From UBA2991 sp965221735 (GTDB taxonomy: Bacteria; Chloroflexota; Dehalococcoidia; Tepidiformales; Tepidiformaceae), in NCBI GenBank assembly GCA_965221735.1, contig OZ244910.1, positions 744,001 to 808,000 of the forward strand: a DNA stretch of 64,000 bases, read 5' to 3'. A program made the position numbers and the translations under genes. Positions within the stretch are counted from its first letter, which is position 1, and every line of letters starts with the position of its first letter. This document shows positions 59,940 through 64,000 of this stretch, piece after piece. The notes beneath the pieces were generated by a model, which saw only the letters and a list, made by a program, of their open reading frames with translations, had not been told where the DNA came from and did not search any database.

Positions 59940-60674
59940 CTACGCGACCAGTTCCCGCACGATCCGACGCAGCTTGCGGATGGCCTCTGGCATGCGCGGT
60001 CCGTACCACCACAGCAGCTTCCCATCGACGACCGCCGTCGGCGCGATCCCCGAAAACTCCGGGATGTGCCCATCGTTGAACCGGTATGGCTCGTCCGGCA
60101 GCAGGATTGCCTCCGGCTTGAGCGCCGCTATCTCCTCCAGCGTCACCTCGGGATAGCGCGCCCGGTCCGCGAGCACGTTCCTCGCGCCGGCTGCCTCCAG
60201 GACGGAGTCGCCGTAGGTGTCCCCCGCGAGCCCCATAAGCGGGTTCCGCCAGATCGGCACGAAGAGCGCCGTCGGCCGCTCCCCGCTCCCCTCCGCCACT
60301 GCCGCCCGCACCTCCCCGACGAGCCCTGCCGCCTCCACCTCCCGCCCCAGCACCTCCCCCATCCCGGCGATCATTGCCAGCGCTTCTTCCACGCTGTTCG
60401 GGTCTGTCAGCATCACGTTCAGCCCTGCGTCACGCAGCGCCTGGACGTCCTCGCGCCGGTTCTCCTCGCGGTTCGCGATCACGAGGTCAGGTTCGATCGC
60501 GACGATCGCCTCGACGTCCGGGTTCTTCGTTCCGCCCACCCTCGGGACTACCTCGATCTCGCCTGCCGGTTCCTCGCAGAAGCGCGTGCGCCCGAGCAAC
60601 GTATCCCCGCAGCCGAACCACCACACGAGCTCGGTCAGGCTCGGGACCAGCGAGACGATCCGCTCCGGGGCCAT
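59940..60674 (-). CDS. Helical-backbone metal receptor (BtuF/FepB-like) without signal peptide
   Basis: 244 residues, ATG 60674. Class III periplasmic-binding-protein fold: RIVSLVPSLTELVWWFG at the very N-terminus, VGGTKNPDVEAIVAIEPDLVIANREENR, LLPDEPYRF and a C-terminal helix. Such proteins bind cobalamin, haem or siderophores for ABC uptake. The mature fold begins at residue 5 and no signal peptide or lipobox exists, and no ABC genes are nearby, so it would be cytoplasmic. A TAGGCT box ends 6 bases before ATG, making an upstream extension unlikely. Confidence 0.87.
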   Translation of the reverse strand: MAPERIVSLVPSLTELVWWFGCGDTLLGRTRFCEEPAGEIEVVPRVGGTKNPDVEAIVAIEPDLVIANREENRREDVQALRDAGLNVMLTDPNSVEEALAMIAGMGEVLGREVEAAGLVGEVRAAVAEGSGERPTALFVPIWRNPLMGLAGDTYGDSVLEAAGARNVLADRARYPEVTLEEIAALKPEAILLPDEPYRFNDGHIPEFSGIAPTAVVDGKLLWWYGPRMPEAIRKLRRIVRELVA

Positions 60675-60725
60675 GGCCCGAGCCTACGGCAGCACGACAC
60701 CGCGCGCCCCCGGCCGACAGGTGCG

Positions 60726-61685
60726 CTAGCTGCCCGTGTTCGGAGGCTGCGCGGGCGCCGGATTCGTCAGCTCCGACCCGATGACCCGCGGGAAGACCCG
60801 CTCGAGCGAGGCCAGATCCCAGCCCCCCTCGCGGTGAATCGTCGCCTGCTTCGTGGGCATGGTCATAAGCGAAACCTCGTCGCCGCCGACCACGAAGTCG
60901 CGGCCGTTCACATTCGCCGCCGAGTCCGTGCACAGGTAGACCACCAGCGGCGCTACCATCTCCGGCGGGAGCGCGTCGATCTGGGAGACGGCCTCTTCGG
61001 CCCCGGTCTCGCTGCCGCCGCCGTCCCCGCCCTGGCGCGAGGCGCGGGCGCGCTGCATCGCCTCGCGCAACTCCGGCGAGAGCGTCAGCCGGGTCCCCGC
61101 CCGCGGACGGATCGCGTTCGCCGTCACGCCGTACCGCCCCAGGTCGAGGGCCAGCGTGCGCGTCAGCCCCACGATCCCTTCCTTGGCGGCCGCGTAGTTG
61201 GCCTGCCCCATGTTTCCCAGGCCCGATTCCGATCCCGTGTTCACGATGCGCCCCGACCGCTGCTGCCGGAACACGATGCTCGCGTGCTTCGTCGTTGTGA
61301 AATGACCCTTCAGGTGCACCGCGATCACCGAATCCCACTCCGCCTCGCTCATGTTGAAGACCATGCGGTCGCGCAGGATGCCGGCGTTGTTGATGAGGAT
61401 GTCGAGCCGTCCGAAGCTGTCGAGCGCCGTCTGCACGATGCGCTCTCCCCCTTCCATCGTCGCCACCGAGTCGTAGTTCGCGACCGCCTCGCCGCCCGCG
61501 GCCACGATCTCCGCCACCACCTCGTCTGCCGGACGCGCATCCGCTCCCTCCCCCGCCTCCGAGCCGCCGAGGTCGTTCACCACGACCTTCGCCCCCTCCT
61601 CCGCGAGCAGCAGCGCCTCACCGCGTCCGATTCCGCGCCCCGCGCCCGTCACGATCGCCACCTTGCCTTCGAGCCGTCCAGCCAT
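60726..61685 (-). CDS. SDR family oxidoreductase (MFE-2 / HSD17B4-like)
   Basis: 319 residues, ATG start. TGAGRGIG (13-20), then VVVNDLGGSEAGEGADARPADEVVAEI, the insertion typical of peroxisomal multifunctional-enzyme-type 3-hydroxyacyl-CoA dehydrogenases, INNAGILRD, and catalytic Tyr/Lys in YAAAKEG. The C-terminal tail after 250 is longer than in plain SDRs. Probably a (3R)-hydroxyacyl-CoA dehydrogenase of beta-oxidation of fatty or sterol side chains; the CoA specificity is inference. Confidence 0.92.
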   Translation of the reverse strand: MAGRLEGKVAIVTGAGRGIGRGEALLLAEEGAKVVVNDLGGSEAGEGADARPADEVVAEIVAAGGEAVANYDSVATMEGGERIVQTALDSFGRLDILINNAGILRDRMVFNMSEAEWDSVIAVHLKGHFTTTKHASIVFRQQRSGRIVNTGSESGLGNMGQANYAAAKEGIVGLTRTLALDLGRYGVTANAIRPRAGTRLTLSPELREAMQRARASRQGGDGGGSETGAEEAVSQIDALPPEMVAPLVVYLCTDSAANVNGRDFVVGGDEVSLMTMPTKQATIHREGGWDLASLERVFPRVIGSELTNPAPAQPPNTGS

Positions 61686-61757
61686 CTTCTCTCTCCGTGT
61701 GCAAAACGATCCCGCCGTCGGTACGGCGGGCCGGGAGCGAATCTACACGGCTCCCCG

Positions 61758-62414
61758 CTACGCGTCAGGCCCGCTGCCCGGGGCCCGCCGGTTGAAGCGA
61801 GAACTCGCCCGATCGACCCCTTCCGCGACAATCGCCTCGACCGCGTCGGCCGCGTGCCGCGTCGTCTCCTCCAGCGTCGCCCGCTCCTTCCCGACCGGGT
61901 CCGCGAGGACGTAGTCGGCCACGAGGTCGGGATCGCGCGTCGGCTCGCCCCCGTCCAGCGGCCGCCCGATCCCGATCCGAACCCGCACGAAGTCCGCCGC
62001 GGTCTCGGCGATGATCGACTTCAGGCCGTTGTGTCCGCCGGCGCCCCCGCCCTCCCGCAGCCGTACCGCCCCCAGGGGCAGGTCGAGCTCGTCGTAGATG
62101 ACGATCGTTTGCTCCAGCTCCGCTCCGCACGCCCGCAGCGCCTGGTCCACCGCCCGCCCGCTCTCGTTCACGTAGGTGCGGGGACGCACGAGCGCGACTC
62201 GTTCACCCGCGATCTCGCCGTACCCGATGCGGATGGAGCGGCCCTCGGCCTTCAGCTTCACCCCGAGCCGTCGCGCGAGCTCGTTCACGGTCCAGATGCC
62301 TGTGTTGTGACGGTTGCGGCTGTACTGTTCGCCGGGGTTGCCCAGGCCCACGACGCACCAGGCGGCCGGTTCCGCCTTTTTTCGTCCCAGCCGCAGGGCC
62401 CGTCGCAGCCGCAT
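61758..62414 (-). CDS. pth: Peptidyl-tRNA hydrolase
   Basis: 218 residues from ATG 62414 (GAGGATG upstream). WCVVGLGNPGEQYSRNRHNTGIW places catalytic His36; Asn83 in TYVNESG and Asp108 in IYDELDLPLG complete the site, and GGGAGGHNGLKSI follows. Releases peptides from prematurely dropped peptidyl-tRNA. It lies 1.2 kb from a bL25 (ctc) gene; in many bacteria ctc and pth are adjacent, so the old linkage may have been broken by inserted genes. Confidence 0.95.
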   Translation of the reverse strand: MRLRRALRLGRKKAEPAAWCVVGLGNPGEQYSRNRHNTGIWTVNELARRLGVKLKAEGRSIRIGYGEIAGERVALVRPRTYVNESGRAVDQALRACGAELEQTIVIYDELDLPLGAVRLREGGGAGGHNGLKSIIAETAADFVRVRIGIGRPLDGGEPTRDPDLVADYVLADPVGKERATLEETTRHAADAVEAIVAEGVDRASSRFNRRAPGSGPDA

Positions 62415-62488
62415 TGGCCATCCTCGCGCGAGTTGCGCACGTCCTACGCTAAGCGAAACCTCCGAACGTGGTAGAGTCACGCCCGGCC

Positions 62489-63163
62489 ATGCTTGTCGAC
62501 CTTCACTCCCACACCTGGCCCAAGTCGCACGACAGCGTGCTCAACCCCGACGACCTCGTCGTTCGGGCCAAGGCCGCCGGCCTCGACGCCATCTGCTTCA
62601 CCGAGCACGACACGGTCTGGGACCAGCGCGAGGTGGAGGAGATGCGCGCCAAGCACAACTTCCCCGTGTTCGCCGGCGTCGAGATCAGCACGGACGACGG
62701 CCACATCCTCACGTTCGGCATCGACCGCTACGTCTTCGGCATGCATCGCGCCCCCGAACTGGCGAACTACGTGGAGCAGGGCGGCGGCGTGATGGTCGCG
62801 GCCCACCCCTACCGCCGCCAGATGCCCTGGTTCACCAGCAGCGAGGACAAGTACGAAGCGGCGCTGGAGAAGGCCGGCCGCAACCCCGCCTACGAGTACT
62901 GCACCGCGCTCGAGTCCCTCAACGGCCGCGGCAGCGACAAGGAGAACGAGTTCTCCCGCCGCCTCTGCGAGCGCCTCGAGATGCCCGGCACCGCCGGCAC
63001 CGACTCCCACGCCATCGGCGACATCGGCAAGTGCGCCACCTACTTCGAACGCGAGATCGAGGACGAGCGCCAGCTCATCGAGGAAATCAAGGCCGGGCGC
63101 TTCTATTCCGTCGACCTGCGTACCGGCGACCCGGTGCCCTTCGTTGCCGCTGTGAGCGGCTAG
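62489..63163 (+). CDS. PHP-domain metal-dependent phosphoesterase
   Basis: 224 residues from ATG 62489 (GTG 62468 also in frame). Metal ligands: HSHTW (7-11), FTEHDT (about 40-45), GVEIS with Glu, VAAHPYR, and GTDSHAIGDIG with the last Asp-x-His. This set is typical of PHP phosphoesterases (histidinol-phosphatase, 3',5'-nucleotide phosphatase, polymerase PHP). Short stand-alone form; substrate unknown. Confidence 0.9.
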   Translation: MLVDLHSHTWPKSHDSVLNPDDLVVRAKAAGLDAICFTEHDTVWDQREVEEMRAKHNFPVFAGVEISTDDGHILTFGIDRYVFGMHRAPELANYVEQGGGVMVAAHPYRRQMPWFTSSEDKYEAALEKAGRNPAYEYCTALESLNGRGSDKENEFSRRLCERLEMPGTAGTDSHAIGDIGKCATYFEREIEDERQLIEEIKAGRFYSVDLRTGDPVPFVAAVSG

Positions 63164-63189
63164 CGGCCGAACCCCTGATTGCGCCTCGC

Positions 63190-63218
63190 TTCACACATAC
63201 CGGAACGGGTTGTACTAT
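63190..63218 (+). promoter_or_regulatory. Sigma-70-type promoter of ferredoxin gene
   Basis: TTCACA (63190-63195), a 17-bp spacer, TACTAT (63213-63218). The best -35/-10 pair in the window. A leader of about 47 bases with a GAGAGGATC ribosome site leads to the ferredoxin ATG. Confidence 0.65.
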
Positions 63219-63271
63219 GCGTTGCGGTCGCTGAGGGCGGCCCGTAGCAGAAGCCGAGAGGATCAAAGAGC

Positions 63272-63559
63272 ATGACCTACGTCATTACGACGCCGTGTAT
63301 CGATGTCCAGGACCAGTCCTGCGTCGAGGTCTGTCCAGTCGACTGCATCTACTTCGATGAAGACGGCGACCGCATGCTCTACATCCAGCCGGACGAGTGC
63401 ATCGACTGCGGCGCGTGCGAGCCGGCCTGCCCCGTGACGGCCATCTTCGCCGAGGACGACGTCCCCGAGGAAGAGACCGAGTACACCGCCCTCAACGCGA
63501 ACTGGTTCGAGGACAAGGACGCCGTCCGCGCTCGCATCAACGAGCTGAAGCCCGCCTGA
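63272..63559 (+). CDS. 7Fe/8Fe bacterial-type ferredoxin (FdxA-like)
   Basis: 95 residues. Cysteines: C9 and C16 in CIDVQDQSCVEVCPVDC, then DECIDCGACEPACPV giving CxxCxxCxxxCP. The longer spacing in the first motif suggests one [3Fe-4S] and one [4Fe-4S] cluster, as in Azotobacter FdI and mycobacterial FdxA. Acidic C-terminal tail. A cytosolic low-potential electron carrier that could serve the Rieske oxygenase or other redox enzymes here. Followed 73 bases later by the bL25 gene. Confidence 0.94.
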   Translation: MTYVITTPCIDVQDQSCVEVCPVDCIYFDEDGDRMLYIQPDECIDCGACEPACPVTAIFAEDDVPEEETEYTALNANWFEDKDAVRARINELKPA

Positions 63560-63632
63560 ACCACCACCCGGTCACCGCTCCCCGGTCAGTGAGCGCGTAG
63601 GCGCGTATCAAGCGCGTCGCCCAGGAGGCGCC

Positions 63633-64000
63633 ATGCCCGACCGACTTACCCTCTCCGCAGCCAGCCGCACCGTGCTCGGCAAGAAGGTCAAGCGCCTTCG
63701 TCGTGAAGGACTGTTGCCCGCCAACGTCTACGGCCGCGGCGTCGCGTCCACCGCCATCCAGCTCGACAGCCGCGACTTCCGCCGCGCCATCCGCCAGGCT
63801 GGCATCCGCAGCATGTTCGAGCTTGCCATCGATGGCGAGCAGGACTCCCGCCACGTGCTTGTCCGCGGCCTCGACCGCGAGGGCGGCACCGGCGACCCCA
63901 TCCACGTCGACTTCTACCAGGTCGACCTGAATCACCCGATCCAGACCACCACCAACATCCGCCTCGTGGGCACGGCTCCCGCCGTCACCGACCTCGGCGG
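63633..64000 (+). CDS. rplY: Ribosomal protein bL25 (CTC/TL5 family), 3'-truncated by window
   Basis: ATG 63633 with AGGAGG 6 bases upstream; the frame is open to the window end (122 codons). Starts with the L25 domain: LTLSASRTVLGKKVKRLRREGLLPANVYGRG-like sequence, then HVLVRGLDREGGTGDPIHVDFYQVD, followed by the beginning of the second (CTC/TL5) beta domain IRLVGTAPAVTDLGG. Binds 5S rRNA; the long form is associated with general stress. Confidence 0.93.
   Translation, partial: MPDRLTLSAASRTVLGKKVKRLRREGLLPANVYGRGVASTAIQLDSRDFRRAIRQAGIRSMFELAIDGEQDSRHVLVRGLDREGGTGDPIHVDFYQVDLNHPIQTTTNIRLVGTAPAVTDLG

Overview
Organism. The window is very GC-rich, densely packed bacterial chromosome: 62 protein genes and a 63rd running off the end, no intergenic stretch over 300 bases, and no rRNA, tRNA, CRISPR, IS or phage genes that I can see. 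GTG starts are common, many genes overlap by 4 bases (ATGA or GTGA), and by my hand count TAG is the stop codon of 44 of 62 genes (TGA 17, TAA 1). The gene content is a heterotrophic, aerobic, catabolism-rich set: SDRs, a Rieske oxygenase, CaiB-type CoA transferases, an oxalyl-CoA-decarboxylase-like ThDP enzyme, a xanthine-dehydrogenase-type molybdoenzyme, KatG. Together with a GreA carrying an unusual N-terminal domain, this fits a high-GC Chloroflexota (Dehalococcoidia or SAR202-like) best. That placement is inference, not demonstrated.

Layout. 1-3.7 kb: the end of an SDR, a DinB-like protein and a tandem pair of kinase-fold phosphotransferases. 3.8-12.3 kb: MBL hydrolase, infA, PRISE-type reductase, ThuA-like protein, D-2-hydroxyacid dehydrogenase, Ldh-family dehydrogenase, a two-part thioredoxin-reductase-like flavoprotein and a Rieske oxygenase. 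12.4-14.7 kb: MFS drug exporter and its TetR repressor, with a perfect 18-bp palindromic operator. 14.8-18.1 kb: a glycine-betaine-type ABC importer. 18.3-23.5 kb: crotonase, dienelactone hydrolase, a second tandem phosphotransferase pair, a haloalkane-dehalogenase-like hydrolase and a cupin. 23.5-26.2 kb: HAD protein, then the selenoprotein operon. 26.2-35.6 kb: DUF6282-like hydrolase, duplicated SDRs, M3 peptidase, ThDP lyase, alcohol dehydrogenase, MFS, HIT. 35.7-43.1 kb: GDPD-like protein, a molybdenum hydroxylase operon (FAD, 2Fe-2S and Mo subunits plus a MoaD/ThiS-like protein) and polA. 43.2-54.4 kb: nitronate-monooxygenase-like protein, fused double CoA transferase, AbfD/HpaB-like flavoprotein, PRTase-like protein, LON-domain protein, PAP2, CPA1-RCK antiporter, cysteine desulfurase, YIP1. 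54.6-64 kb: rsmG, greA, a tiny zinc ribbon, katG, a cupredoxin, crotonase, a metal-receptor protein, SDR, pth, PHP, ferredoxin and the start of the bL25 gene.

Main discovery. At 24544-25083 an apparent 96-codon ORF ends at an in-frame TGA (24832-24834), but the same frame stays open for 82 more codons and ends in a GTGA overlap with the next gene. The TGA lies in a UGSC motif and is followed by a 7-bp hairpin whose 5-nt loop has G in second position, at the distance expected of a bacterial SECIS. I read it as a UGSC-family selenoprotein (Sec97), in an operon between a SelW-like Rdx protein and a 370-aa protein of unknown function.

Regulation. About a dozen genes have a TANNNT-like -10 box ending 5-8 (mostly 6) nucleotides before the start codon and no Shine-Dalgarno. 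This suggests widespread leaderless transcription.
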